Shown here piece by piece: positions 50,835 to 58,967 of a DNA stretch of 64,000 nucleotides. Location of the stretch: the NCBI GenBank assembly GCA_965223955.1, contig OZ245029.1:868001-932000 (forward strand), in the 5' to 3' direction. The notes under the pieces were generated by a model. It did not search any database and was not told where the DNA came from. It saw only the letters and a program-made list of their open reading frames with translations. The position numbers and the translations under genes are program-made. How positions within the stretch are numbered: position 1 is the stretch's first letter; the number at the start of each line of letters is the position of its first letter. This stretch comes from Bin75 sp965223955 (GTDB lineage: Bacteria > Nitrospirota > Nitrospiria > Nitrospirales > UBA8639).

Positions 50835-51890
50835 TTAGGCTAGACAAGCAACTGTATGGGTCCACCACATTTGGCACTCGGGTTGATGGTGAAGGAGGAA
50901 TTGTACCGGAGATTGGCGGCCAAGGCTATGGTGGGGTAAGACGGTGTTATACGCGATCAACCAGTCGGCCAATTGTTGGTTGAACAGGGCCACGTCGTCG
51001 AACAGCAAGTCCTCATGATAGTCCACGAACTGTTCCTGAATGGTCCGGTTGAACCGTTCTACATGGGCATTCATTTTCGGGGAACGGGGATAGGTCCACC
51101 AGTGCGTGATGCCGCGCGCCTCCAACCGCTGCTGGAAGTGGCCCAGGAATTCCGAGCCGTTGTCGGAGAGCACGACCCGCGGGGGGCGTGGCAGCACCTG
51201 GCACAAGGCCTCCAGCGCGCGGGTCGCCTGGCGGCTGGACGCGGGGGGCGTGGCCACGGCGACCGCGAAGCGCGAGTGGGGATCGAGAAAGGGGAACAAG
51301 TAGCGGCGGAGGCCCGCCTGGAGCCGGACGACGGTATCACAGGCGAACACCTCGAGGGGCGGGGCGGAGTGGCCGCGGGGTTTCCGCGCTTTGCGCGGCC
51401 GCACGACGGGTTTAGGCTGGCCCCGCGCCGTCAAGCGGACGGGGGCGTGCCGCATCTTGTCGGGCGCACGGGCGATCAGGCGCCCAATGGTGGAGACACT
51501 GGGCAGGGCGAGGCCGTGGGCCTCACACCACGGGGCCAGCAGGACGTGGAGTTTGGCCTTCCCGAGGTTAGGGAAGGTGGTGCGCAGACGCCGGATCTCC
51601 TGGTTCAGTGCGGGCGGGCTGTGGGGCTGGCGCCGTCGGTGGGGGGCACGGGAGCGGGCGGCCAAGGCGGCGGGCTGACCGCCGGCCTGGGTCAACGTGT
51701 GTTTCCAGCGCGCGAGCGTCCGGCGGCTGACCGCATAGGCATCCTGGGTCGCCGCCGGGCCATGGGTGGCCCAGAACGTCAGAATCTTGAGTCGGTGGTG
51801 AGCTTCGTTGGGTATCATGTCCCAACGATAGCCCAGATTGGCTACTCGATAGAACCCCCGGATCCGGTAGCCGAGATGGTGGATGTGCAT
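50835..51890 (-). CDS. IS481-like transposase
   Basis: A 351-residue DDE transposase: N-terminal helix-turn-helix (RLKILTFWATHGPAATQDAYAVSRRTLARWKHTL) and an rve integrase core with FACDTVVRL, VLSDNGSEFLGHFQ and PKMNAHVERFNRTIQEQF as the D, D, E positions. The ATG at 51890 follows CAGGAGGAGTCACC and was preferred to 51920. The reading frame continues 15-18 bp past the inferred element end, so its stop codon comes from flanking DNA. The frame is intact and the element may be active. Confidence 0.88.
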   Translation of the reverse strand: MHIHHLGYRIRGFYRVANLGYRWDMIPNEAHHRLKILTFWATHGPAATQDAYAVSRRTLARWKHTLTQAGGQPAALAARSRAPHRRRQPHSPPALNQEIRRLRTTFPNLGKAKLHVLLAPWCEAHGLALPSVSTIGRLIARAPDKMRHAPVRLTARGQPKPVVRPRKARKPRGHSAPPLEVFACDTVVRLQAGLRRYLFPFLDPHSRFAVAVATPPASSRQATRALEALCQVLPRPPRVVLSDNGSEFLGHFQQRLEARGITHWWTYPRSPKMNAHVERFNRTIQEQFVDYHEDLLFDDVALFNQQLADWLIAYNTVLPHHSLGRQSPVQFLLHHQPECQMWWTHTVACLA

Positions 51891-51939
51891 GGTGACTCCT
51901 CCTGGGTCAAGGAGTGCCATATGTTTCTGAACCTATACA
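50853..51939. mobile_element. IS481-like insertion sequence with 5-bp target duplication
   Basis: A 1087-bp element with ends TGTATGGGTCC and, inverted, TGTATAGGTTC; both arms continue to TGGCACTC. GCAAC flanks it on both sides (50848-50852 and 51940-51944) as a target duplication. It carries one transposase gene on the minus strand. Its ends resemble those of the MITE at 45221 and 60915. Confidence 0.85.
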
Positions 51940-51944
51940 GCAAC

Positions 51945-52260
51945 CCCCCCCCTCCTCTGTAGTGGCGGCATCTCATGCCGCCTTCCGTAGCTCCCCCTCC
52001 TCTGTAGCCGCCGCATCATTTTCTTTCTGTCATCCTTGTTTTCTTTCTGTCATCCTTGCGAACGCGAGGATCCAGAGTCGTTATTTTTACGAACGCAGGA
52101 AAAAGAAAAACCCTGGATCCCCGATCGGGGTCGGGGATGACAGCAGGGCGAGAAGTGCTTGCGGGGTGTCGCCCCCGCGCGACGAGGTTCCTTCGCTCTG
52201 CTCAGGACAGGCTCTTTTGTGTCGGCAAAAGGACCCAAAACCATTGGCGCCGGGAGGCTA
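51945..52260. repeat. Repeat cluster: GCGGCAT hairpins, dRS3-like hairpins and mosaic element
   Basis: 51953-51990 holds GTAGTGGCGGCATCTCATGC(CGCC) and a second GTAGCCGCCGCATCA; 52026-52080 and 52105-52142 are dRS3-like hairpins in opposite orientations; 52150-52258 repeats the element seen at 37663-37768, including its inserted module of about 24 bp. No gene is present. Confidence 0.75.
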
Positions 52261-52357
52261 TTGACAAATTTCCAGAAATTGATTGCATTTCTCGACAAAT
52301 GATCTTATTTTCTGGTTCAGATTTTTCGTTATCAATTGTCTAAGGAGACAGAAATCC

Positions 52358-53335
52358 ATGATGATGTACACAGTCCTGATAATGTTCTCTGTCTTGCTCA
52401 CAAGTTGTGCAACCCATGACCAACGAGAAGTCGTACAATCTCTTCCCGAACCCCAAAACTCCGCTAGCCAACTTCCTGCGATTGACAGTCCCGTACAAGC
52501 AACCAAACCTGCTCAACGGGTATTAAAGCGAAAGATAGCCCTGGCGCGCTTTACGAATGAAACAAAATATGGCTCCGGACTGTTTGTCGACAAAAATTAT
52601 GACCGCATTGGTAAACAAGCCTCCGATATTTTGGCTTCTGAATTAACAAAGTCAGGAAAGTTTATTGTTCTGGAGCGAACCGACCTCAAGAAGCTTGAAG
52701 CGGAGAGTGAATTGTTAGGCTTCACGCCGGAAGAATTCAAAAAAAATCTGGTGGGGGTCGATGCCCTGCTCTTGGGGTCCATTGTGGAATTCGGGCGAAA
52801 AGATACGGGAGAAGTCGTGCTCTTTTCCCGCTCGAGAAAACAAGTGGCCCATGCCAAAGTGAATATTCGATTGGTGGACCCGCGAACCGGCCACGTATTC
52901 TTCAGTGAAGATGGTGGAGGAGAAGCGTCTTTGGATTCGACGACAGTTTTAGGATTGGGAGATCGAGCGACGTTTGACTCGACCCTGAATGACAAGGCAT
53001 TATCTGCCGCCGTGGCGAACTTATTGGACAAGTTGGTCAGTCAACTGTCCGACAAGCCCTGGTCAAGTGGAATTCTTTCCATAGACGACAAGAACGTTTT
53101 AATATCGGGAGGGAAACGGCAAGGCCTGAAAATCGGTGACCGGCTGCTGGTCATGGCACCGGGGAAAGTGGTCAAAAGTCCGCAAACCGGATTTAATCTT
53201 CAGCTTCCCCATAAACAAGTCGGCGAACTGGAGATTGAAGGATTTTTTGGAGATTCAGAAACGAATGAGGGATCAATATGCCGCGTGGTAGAAGGCGGCA
53301 GTCCCGACACGGGTCATATCATTCAATTTAAATAA
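52358..53335 (+). CDS. CsgG-family outer-membrane lipoprotein
   Basis: A 325-residue lipoprotein (MMMYTVLIMFSVLLTSC, lipobox LLTSC). KRKIALARFTNETKYGSG, KQASDILASELTKSGKFIVLER, VDALLLGSIVEFG and VNIRLVDPRTGHVFFSEDGGGEA are the CsgG core. The added C-terminal segment (SKPWSSGILSIDDKNVLISGGKRQGLKIGDRLLV) resembles a flagellar-assembly FlgT-like end. The start follows AAGGAGA. It heads a four-gene lipoprotein operon comparable to the CsgG-DUF4810-GNA1162 clusters of Neisseria. Confidence 0.88.
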   Translation: MMMYTVLIMFSVLLTSCATHDQREVVQSLPEPQNSASQLPAIDSPVQATKPAQRVLKRKIALARFTNETKYGSGLFVDKNYDRIGKQASDILASELTKSGKFIVLERTDLKKLEAESELLGFTPEEFKKNLVGVDALLLGSIVEFGRKDTGEVVLFSRSRKQVAHAKVNIRLVDPRTGHVFFSEDGGGEASLDSTTVLGLGDRATFDSTLNDKALSAAVANLLDKLVSQLSDKPWSSGILSIDDKNVLISGGKRQGLKIGDRLLVMAPGKVVKSPQTGFNLQLPHKQVGELEIEGFFGDSETNEGSICRVVEGGSPDTGHIIQFK

Positions 53336-53344
53336 GGAATGGCT

Positions 53345-53707
53345 ATGTCGAGCAGGATTCTTTTTTTGGCATGCATCGCGTTGGTGGTTGTGATCCTTGT
53401 GACGGGATGCGGGTTGATGGCCCCGATCGTGGGTCCGGTGTATCAATCGTCGACGAGCAACGTGGACCAGGGAAAGGCGGAGGGCTATATCCGCTTCGTC
53501 AATGCGACGAGCGAACATGCGATCTTCATTGACGGAACGTCGATCGGGTCCGGCGAAGCGTATGATGCCGGGGGGACGTCGACGCAAGGCGTGCTGGCCG
53601 TGTCTCCGGGGACGCATCTGGTAGAGGTCATGAAGGGCAGCCAGGTGCTGTACCAGAGAAAAGTGTTTCTCGGTACGGGTATCACAAGGAGCATCACTAT
53701 TCCATGA
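53345..53707 (+). CDS. Small lipoprotein of the CsgG operon
   Basis: About 120 residues with a lipoprotein signal (SSRILFLACIALVVVILVTGC, lipobox LVTGC). The mature part YIRFVNATSEHAIFIDGTSIGSGE...VSPGTHLVEVMKGSQVLYQRKVFLGTGITRSITIP looks like a PEGA-like beta sandwich. It lies 9 bp after the CsgG-like gene and overlaps the next start (ATGA). It is an additional member compared with the three-gene clusters known elsewhere. The ATG at 53339 is an alternative start. Confidence 0.78.
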   Translation: MSSRILFLACIALVVVILVTGCGLMAPIVGPVYQSSTSNVDQGKAEGYIRFVNATSEHAIFIDGTSIGSGEAYDAGGTSTQGVLAVSPGTHLVEVMKGSQVLYQRKVFLGTGITRSITIP

Positions 53708-54066
53708 CGACGCAACTTTACAAAGGGATGATTCTGCTGGTTTTCTGTGTCTTACCGGCCTGCGGGCAGCCCGCGCTGTATCATTGGGGTGAGTACGAAG
53801 AAAATCTGTACCTTCGGGCAACGGATACCAGCGAGAAAGCGCAGGCGGAAGCCGTACGCATGCTCGAGTCGACAATCAACGAAGCCGAGCAAAACAACGC
53901 AAGACTGGCCCCGGGCGTCTATGCGGACTATGGGTACCTGTTGTTTAAACAAGGGCGCATGCAAGAAGCCCTGGCGAATTTCAAAAAAGAAGCGGGGCTG
54001 TATCCCGAGTCGAAGTATTTCATGGATTCCGTCATCTCTCGAATCCAGGATAAGGAAAAATCGTGA
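53704..54066 (+). CDS. DUF4810-family lipoprotein
   Basis: A 120-residue lipoprotein (lipobox LPACG). YHWGEYEENLYLRATDTSEKAQAEAVRMLESTINEAEQNNARLAPGVYADYGYLLFKQGRMQEALANFKKEAGLYPESKYFM is the DUF4810 pattern with a TPR-like helix pair. The start overlaps the previous stop, and its own stop overlaps the next GTG start (GTGA), indicating translational coupling within the operon. Confidence 0.87.
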   Translation: MTTQLYKGMILLVFCVLPACGQPALYHWGEYEENLYLRATDTSEKAQAEAVRMLESTINEAEQNNARLAPGVYADYGYLLFKQGRMQEALANFKKEAGLYPESKYFMDSVISRIQDKEKS

Positions 54067-54701
54067 GACTGCTGTGGCTTATTCTTGGCGGAACAGTGTT
54101 CCTGTTACAGGGGTGTGTCGCGCAATCCGACTACCACTATGCAAAATTTTTTGAAAACCACCCCAGGTCGGTCCTGGTGCTCCCGCCCTTCAACGAAAGC
54201 ACAGCCGTGGATGCCCCCATCCTGTTCAATACGACGGTAAGCCAGCCATTTGGCGAAAAGGGGTACTACGTGTTCCCCGTCTTTTTAACGAAGGACGTCT
54301 TGCTCGACATGGGTCTGAGTGATGAAGGGTTGCTGAAGGAGACCCCCCTTCAAACGTTCAAAGACGTGTTCGGGGCCGACGCGGTACTCTATATTACCGT
54401 GAAAGAGTGGGTAACCACCTATCTGGCTATTGTATCATCGGTCACCGTGAAAGCCAGTTACAAGCTGGTTGATACGACGACGGAAGAAGTCCTGTGGGAC
54501 AGAACGGAGCGTATCACCAAGGAAAGTGGTGGTTCAGGTCTCGGGGCACTCGTCAGTGCCGCCTTGAATGCCATGTTGACGGACTACCGGCCACTCGCGA
54601 GGCAAATCAACCTGCAAGTCGTATCAAAACCGAGTGCGGGTCTTCCCGCAGGCCCCTATCACCAAGGTTACAAAAAAGACTACAACAGCTTTACGCCGTA
54701 G
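54063..54701 (+). CDS. GNA1162/DUF799-family lipoprotein
   Basis: A 212-residue lipoprotein starting at GTG 54063 (LLWLILGGTVFLLQGC, lipobox LLQGC). RSVLVLPPFNESTAVDAPILFNTTVSQPFGEKGYYVFPVFLTKDVLLDMG and VLYITVKEWVTTYLAIVSSVTVKASYKLVD match GNA1162, structurally related to TolB-like secretion components. With CsgG and DUF4810 partners it probably forms an outer-membrane export or surface assembly complex of unknown cargo. Confidence 0.88.
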   Translation: MRLLWLILGGTVFLLQGCVAQSDYHYAKFFENHPRSVLVLPPFNESTAVDAPILFNTTVSQPFGEKGYYVFPVFLTKDVLLDMGLSDEGLLKETPLQTFKDVFGADAVLYITVKEWVTTYLAIVSSVTVKASYKLVDTTTEEVLWDRTERITKESGGSGLGALVSAALNAMLTDYRPLARQINLQVVSKPSAGLPAGPYHQGYKKDYNSFTP

Positions 54702-54759
54702 GCTCGTCTCTCTGTCGACGGACTCTTCCACGCACCCAACCCGTCATTCTGGCTGTTTC

Positions 54760-55080
54760 CCCGTCATATTTATCTCCCCCTCCTCTGTAGTGGCCGCATC
54801 TAATGCCGCCTTCCGTCGCTTCTGTAGCGCCATCCCCTGGCGCCACCTCAGGGCGCCTGCGGGCGCGGCTGCGCCCCGGTCCCGAATCCAATTTGGGGGC
54901 GAGGACTGTTTGAGCGAAGCGAGTTCCGCAGCCCTAACCATTCGGGACCGGGGCAAAGGCACCCGAAGGGCCGCGCCCGGGCGCCCCTGGTTTTGGGTCC
55001 TTTTGCCGAAACAAAAGGACCTCGCCGTGCGGGGCCGAAACCCCGCAAGAATCCTCCTCCCCGCAGTTGACGACGCCACG
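54760..55080. repeat. Mosaic of intergenic repeats, inverted relative to 37663-38045
   Basis: Holds GTAGTGGCCGCATCTAATGC(CGCC) and GTAGCGCCATCCCCTGGCGC(C) hairpins, the GGGCGCGGCTGCGCCCCGGT element, and 54990-55065 the CCCAAAACC/TTTTGCCGAAACAAAAGG element without the module of about 24 bp present in its relatives at 37690 and 52190. No gene is visible. Confidence 0.75.
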
Positions 55081-55165
55081 GAAGGGAATTATCCTGCACG
55101 CTCGGAGTGAATGACGGCGCCTTGTCGTGTAAAAAACCAACCATCAAACCGGAGGAAAGCATCTG

Positions 55166-56082
55166 ATGCAACGATCTGTCATGGCGGTGGTGGGCTTCTT
55201 TGCGATGGTCCTGAGCGGCTGCTTCGGGGCTAATCCTCTGCCGACGACGATGGAGCCGCCGCCGACGTTCGAAACGGCACGGTCTGAGTTGAGAGCGATA
55301 AGTGCGGCCGCCAATTCGTTACTGGTCAGCGACGTCGTGGTCTCGCTCTCCGGGAGTGACAGGGCAGGCTGGCGCCGTGCCCCGACGTCCTGTGGCCGGA
55401 GGGAGTGTCTCGCCACCTTACACGGCTACCCGTTTCTCCGGGTCAGACTGGGCGATGACTCCTCGGATGACGACGTCGAGTTTATTGGGGACACGGAACT
55501 GGTGTACCCGCTGGAACGCGGGGCGTGACCCTGGGCGGGTTTCGCAGGAAACTCGAGCAGCGGAGTCACTACGGTCACGTGGACGCGAATGTGCTGTCGC
55601 TTGACGGCTGGATGCAGTACAGTACCTTTTCCCTGGACTACAGTGTCATCCAGTTCGGCCTCTTCGATGATGGGACGGACCTGAGAAACGTGCAGTATTA
55701 CTTTGGCTCCTCCACCGGGATGGCGACGAACACGAATCCGGTCTCCGGCAGCGCCACGTGGAGAGGCCTCATGGTGGGCGGGCAAGTCGGCCCGGACTCC
55801 GCCGTCGGGGACGTGGTGCGGGGCGATGCCACCCTGATCTTTGATTTCACGAATGTGGACATGGACGTATTCTTTACCAATATCCGCGATCTCAACAACC
55901 GGGAGGCATCACCGGTCTATGCGAATATGACGTGGGAGAACTTGCCGGTCAGCAACGGCAGGTTTGGGGAGAACCTCGCCGACCCCTCGATCGAAGGCCG
56001 GTTCTACGGGCCCAACCATGAAGAAGTCGGCGGCGTCTTTGAACGCAACCAAATCATCGGGGCCTTTGGCGCGACGCGCTAG
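55166..56082 (+). pseudogene. TbpB-like (Slam-type) surface lipoprotein, split in two frames
   Basis: Two overlapping frames together look like one transferrin-binding-protein-like lipoprotein. 55166-55528 gives 120 residues with lipobox VLSGC and an N-terminal region ending DDVEFIGDTELVYPLERGA. 55525-56082 (GTG start overlapping the TGA) gives 185 residues with SGSATWRGLMVGG, IFDFTNVDMDVFFTNIRDL, MTWENLPVSNGRFG and IEGRFYGPNHEEVGGVFERNQIIGAFGATR, the conserved C-terminal barrel. Neither part alone is complete. A frameshift near 55500-55530 (mutation or sequencing error) is the simplest reading; coupled translation of two chains is the alternative. Confidence 0.7.
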
Positions 56083-56130
56083 GAACGCCCGGAGAATGGG
56101 GACATCGGAGAGGAAGGAAACAGGCGACGC

Positions 56131-56943
56131 GTGAAAGGACACGAAATCGACATTGAACAATACCGGATCACCGAAGAGCCGTTTTACGAAGAGATCAACG
56201 GCGAAATCGGGCTCGTCGACATTGCAGCGCAACAGCAGTTGCCGGTGATGCTGAAAGGCCCGACGGGCTGCGGCAAGACCCGGTTCGTGCAACACCTGGC
56301 GTACAGGTTGAAGCGCCCGCTCATTACGGTGGCCTGCCACGAGGATCTCACCGCGTCGGACCTCGTGGGCCGGTATCTCCTCAAAGGCGAAGAAACCGTG
56401 TGGATGGACGGCCCCCTGACCCTCGGGGTGAAACACGGGGCCATCGTCTATCTGGATGAAATCGTCGAAGCCAGAAAAGACACCACGGTAGTCGTGCATC
56501 CGCTCAGTGACGACCGCCGGTTCCTGCCCATCGAAAAACGCGGGCAGGTGATCGAAGCGGTCGATGACTTCATGCTTGTGATTTCCTACAACCCCGGCTA
56601 CCAGAGCGTGCTCAAAGAACTCAAACAAAGCACCAAACAGCGCTTCATGGCGATCGAATTCACGTATCCTCCCGCGGAGATCGAAACGACCATCATCGAG
56701 CATGAAGCCGGCATCGCCAAAGACGTGGCCCACCGGCTCGTCAAACTGGGCGGCAAGGTGAGGAATTTGCGCAACCATGGGCTGGAGGAAGGCGTCAGCA
56801 CGCGACTGCTCATTTACGCCGGCACCCTGATGAAGCAAGGCGTCGCCCCGGAGCGCGCATGTGAGGTCGCGGTCATCCAGCCCATCACGGACGACGTGGA
56901 CATGCACCGCAGCATCCAGGAACTGGTGAAAGCGATCTTTTAG
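56131..56943 (+). CDS. AAA+ ATPase of the NirQ/NorQ/CbbQ (MoxR) type
   Basis: A 270-residue MoxR-class ATPase. Walker A is GPTGCGKT (43-50), Walker B IVYLDEI with Asp109-Glu110, and sensor ISYNPGYQS follows; the C-terminal lid is VSTRLLIYAGTLMKQG. Proteins of this group remodel or activate metal enzymes such as nitric-oxide reductase or Rubisco together with a VWA-domain partner, which is not encoded next door. The start is GTG at 56131 behind GAAGGAAACAGG. Confidence 0.9.
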   Translation: MKGHEIDIEQYRITEEPFYEEINGEIGLVDIAAQQQLPVMLKGPTGCGKTRFVQHLAYRLKRPLITVACHEDLTASDLVGRYLLKGEETVWMDGPLTLGVKHGAIVYLDEIVEARKDTTVVVHPLSDDRRFLPIEKRGQVIEAVDDFMLVISYNPGYQSVLKELKQSTKQRFMAIEFTYPPAEIETTIIEHEAGIAKDVAHRLVKLGGKVRNLRNHGLEEGVSTRLLIYAGTLMKQGVAPERACEVAVIQPITDDVDMHRSIQELVKAIF

Positions 56944-56969
56944 GAATCGTCCCCGGTTCCCGCTTGCCC

Positions 56970-57120
56970 CTGTGTCATTCCCGCGAACGCGGGAATCCAG
57001 GGTTGTTCTTGCTTTTTCTGTCATCCTTGCGAACGCGAGGATCCAGTGTCGTTTTCTTCGCCAACGGATGAACAAGCAAAAACCCTGGATTCCCGATGAA
57101 AAATGTCGGGAATGACAAAA
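56970..57120. repeat. Three dRS3-like hairpins
   Basis: TGTCATTCCCGCGAACGCGG(GAATCCAG), TGTCATCCTTGCGAACGCGA(GGATCCAG) and, inverted, CCTGGATTCCCGATGAAAAA(TGTCGGGAATGACA) lie between the AAA+ gene and the HAD gene. The last copy runs into the ribosome site of the next gene. Confidence 0.8.
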
Positions 57121-57150
57121 GGAAGGTCGGGAATGACAGAAGGAAAAGGC

Positions 57151-58029
57151 ATGTCCGAACCACACAACATCATCGCCGTCGTCTACGACTTCGATCACAC
57201 CCTGAGCCCGCAGTACATGCAGGACCAGACGATCCTGCGTCACGCCGGGATCGAGCCGCAGGAGTTCTGGCAAAGCTGCACCGCGCTCATCAAAGAAAAA
57301 GGCTACGACCAGGAACTCGCCTATATGAAGCGCATGCTGGAATATGAAGCGATCCGGTCCCTGTCGAACCAGGACCTGCAACGCATGGGTGCGCAGCTCA
57401 CGTTCTTCCCCGGAGTGCCGGACTGTTTCGGCGAATTGAACGCCATCGTCCAACACCCCAAATACCAGGAGTGGGACATTCATCTGGAGCATTACGTGGT
57501 CAGCGCGGGGCTGGAGGCGATATTGGCGGGCAGCGAGATCGCCAAGTGGACCAAAGCCACGTGGGGGTGCCAGTTCGACGAAGAGGACGGGCACATCAGT
57601 TTCCCGAAGCGCACCATCAGTCACACGCAAAAAACGCAATACCTCTTCCGGGTCAACAAAAACCTCCTGGCCGCGGACGAGGACGTGAACGACCACATGC
57701 CCGAAGAAGCCAGGCGCGTGCCGTTCCGGCATATGATCTACGTGGGCGACGGCCCGACCGACGTGCCGTGTTTCACCGTCATCAAAAAGAACGGCGGCTT
57801 GGCCGTGGCCGTGTACAATCCGGACGATCCCACGCGACGGTCATTCAAAAAATGTTACGACCTGAAGCAGCACGCCGACCGCGTGCATTTCATGGCCCCG
57901 GCCGACTATCGAAGCGGGAGCCAACTCCGCCTGATTCTCGAACAGCGCCTGACCGAAATCGCCGACGGCATAGTCGAACGCCGCCGCCAAGCCATCGCCG
58001 CCACCCGAGTCGCCGCCCCCCCGCCGTAA
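57151..58029 (+). CDS. HAD-superfamily phosphatase, phosphoserine phosphatase-like
   Basis: A 292-residue HAD hydrolase: the nucleophile motif is AVVYDFDHTLS (Asp-x-Asp), motif II lies near VVSAGLEAIL, and MIYVGDGPTDVPCFTVIKKNGGLAVAVYNP is motif III-IV. The substrate is unknown. The frame opens at 57103 inside repeat DNA, but the ATG at 57151 follows AGAAGGAAAAGGC; part of that ribosome site is the tail of a hairpin repeat. The arginine-rich, proline-ended C-terminus is variable. Confidence 0.85.
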   Translation: MSEPHNIIAVVYDFDHTLSPQYMQDQTILRHAGIEPQEFWQSCTALIKEKGYDQELAYMKRMLEYEAIRSLSNQDLQRMGAQLTFFPGVPDCFGELNAIVQHPKYQEWDIHLEHYVVSAGLEAILAGSEIAKWTKATWGCQFDEEDGHISFPKRTISHTQKTQYLFRVNKNLLAADEDVNDHMPEEARRVPFRHMIYVGDGPTDVPCFTVIKKNGGLAVAVYNPDDPTRRSFKKCYDLKQHADRVHFMAPADYRSGSQLRLILEQRLTEIADGIVERRRQAIAATRVAAPPP

Positions 58030-58081
58030 CGGCAGATATGTGGCGGGCCGCATCCCAGGCTGCCTGGCGGCCTCTCCGTAG

Positions 58082-58318
58082 TTGTCATCCTGCGCAGCTC
58101 GCTGTTGTCATTCTGAACGAAGTGAAGAATCTCTCCTTCAATAACTGAACGAAGTGAAGAATCTCTCCTTCAATAACCGCACGCCTCAACGACGAGATCC
58201 TTCGCTTCGCTCAGGATGACAATTTGGTGTTTTGTGCAAGCAGATCCTTCGCCAGATCCTTCGCTTCGCTCAGGATGACAATTTGGTGTTTTGCTCAGGA
58301 TGACAGATGATGTGCTTC
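58082..58318. repeat. Left direct repeat flanking the GIY-YIG gene
   Basis: About 240 bp built of TGTCATCCTGCGC, TGTCATTCTGAACGAAGTGA, AGAATCTCTCCTTCAATAAC (twice), CGACGAGATCCTTCGCTTCG, CTCAGGATGACAATTTGGTG (twice). Most of it recurs in the same orientation and order at 58704-58875 on the other side of the nuclease gene. Confidence 0.8.
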
Positions 58319-58366
58319 GTGCAAGGTGCAAAGCAGGACAATTGAAATAACAGAAGCAAAGCAACA

Positions 58367-58660
58367 ATGAAACACTACTATGTCTACATCATGAGCAGCC
58401 GGTCGAAAACGTTGTATACAGGTGTCACCAATAATCTCATTCGCCGGGTCTTTGAACATAAGCAAGGAGTGGGTAGCCAATTCACCCGGAAATATCGCAT
58501 TACGCGCTTGGTCCATTTTGAAGAAACCCGGGATGTCTGGGCGGCGCTGACCCGAGAAAAACAGATCAAAAGCTGGATCCGTGCCAAAAAACTTCAACTC
58601 ATAGACGCAGACAATCCCAGGTGGAAGGATTTGTCAGAGGACTGGGAAGCTCCTGTATGA
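58367..58660 (+). CDS. GIY-YIG nuclease domain protein
   Basis: A 97-residue single-domain GIY-YIG endonuclease: YYVYIMSSRSKTLYTGVTNNLIRRVFEHKQG carries the paired tyrosines and the catalytic arginine, then YRITRLVHFEETRDVWAALTREKQIKSWIRAKKLQLID with the metal-binding glutamate and the basic helix. It is of the small UPF0213/YhbQ-like class. It stands alone between long direct repeats of the dispersed-repeat family, which suggests the gene travels with, or acts on, those repeats. Confidence 0.9.
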   Translation: MKHYYVYIMSSRSKTLYTGVTNNLIRRVFEHKQGVGSQFTRKYRITRLVHFEETRDVWAALTREKQIKSWIRAKKLQLIDADNPRWKDLSEDWEAPV

Positions 58661-58703
58661 TGACCATGCCCGTGACGTGTGATGCGGGCGCTGCAAAACC
58701 GAA

Positions 58704-58875
58704 AGTTGTCATCCTGCGCTGCTCGCTGTTGTCATTCTGAACGAAGTGCCTGTCCTGAGTCTTTCGAAGGAAAGAATCTCTCCTTCAATAACCGCACGCC
58801 TTAACGACGAGATCCTTCGCTTCGCTCAGGATGACAATTTGGTGTTTTGCTCAGGATGACCATTCTGGTGCGTTG
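58704..58875. repeat. Right direct repeat flanking the GIY-YIG gene
   Basis: Same orientation and order as 58082-58318 (TGTCATCCTGCGC, TGTCATTCTGAACGAAGTG, CTCTCCTTCAATAACCGCAC, GATCCTTCGCTTCGCTCAGG). Inserted in it is a module CCTGTCCTGAG...CGAAGGA (58748-58770) that the left copy lacks. Confidence 0.8.
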
Positions 58876-58967
58876 TTCAGAATATCCATTCCGACAACCC
58901 ATTGCGAAACCGCCGTGCGAGGGGTACAGTGCAGACAGGAACAGTTCCAGGCCAAGGGCGGTATATC

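Noticed and set aside
55909..57732. A 607-codon minus-strand frame opposite the TbpB-like, AAA+ and HAD genes.
   Set aside because: It shadows three well-supported plus-strand genes and translates repeat sequence; no family features.
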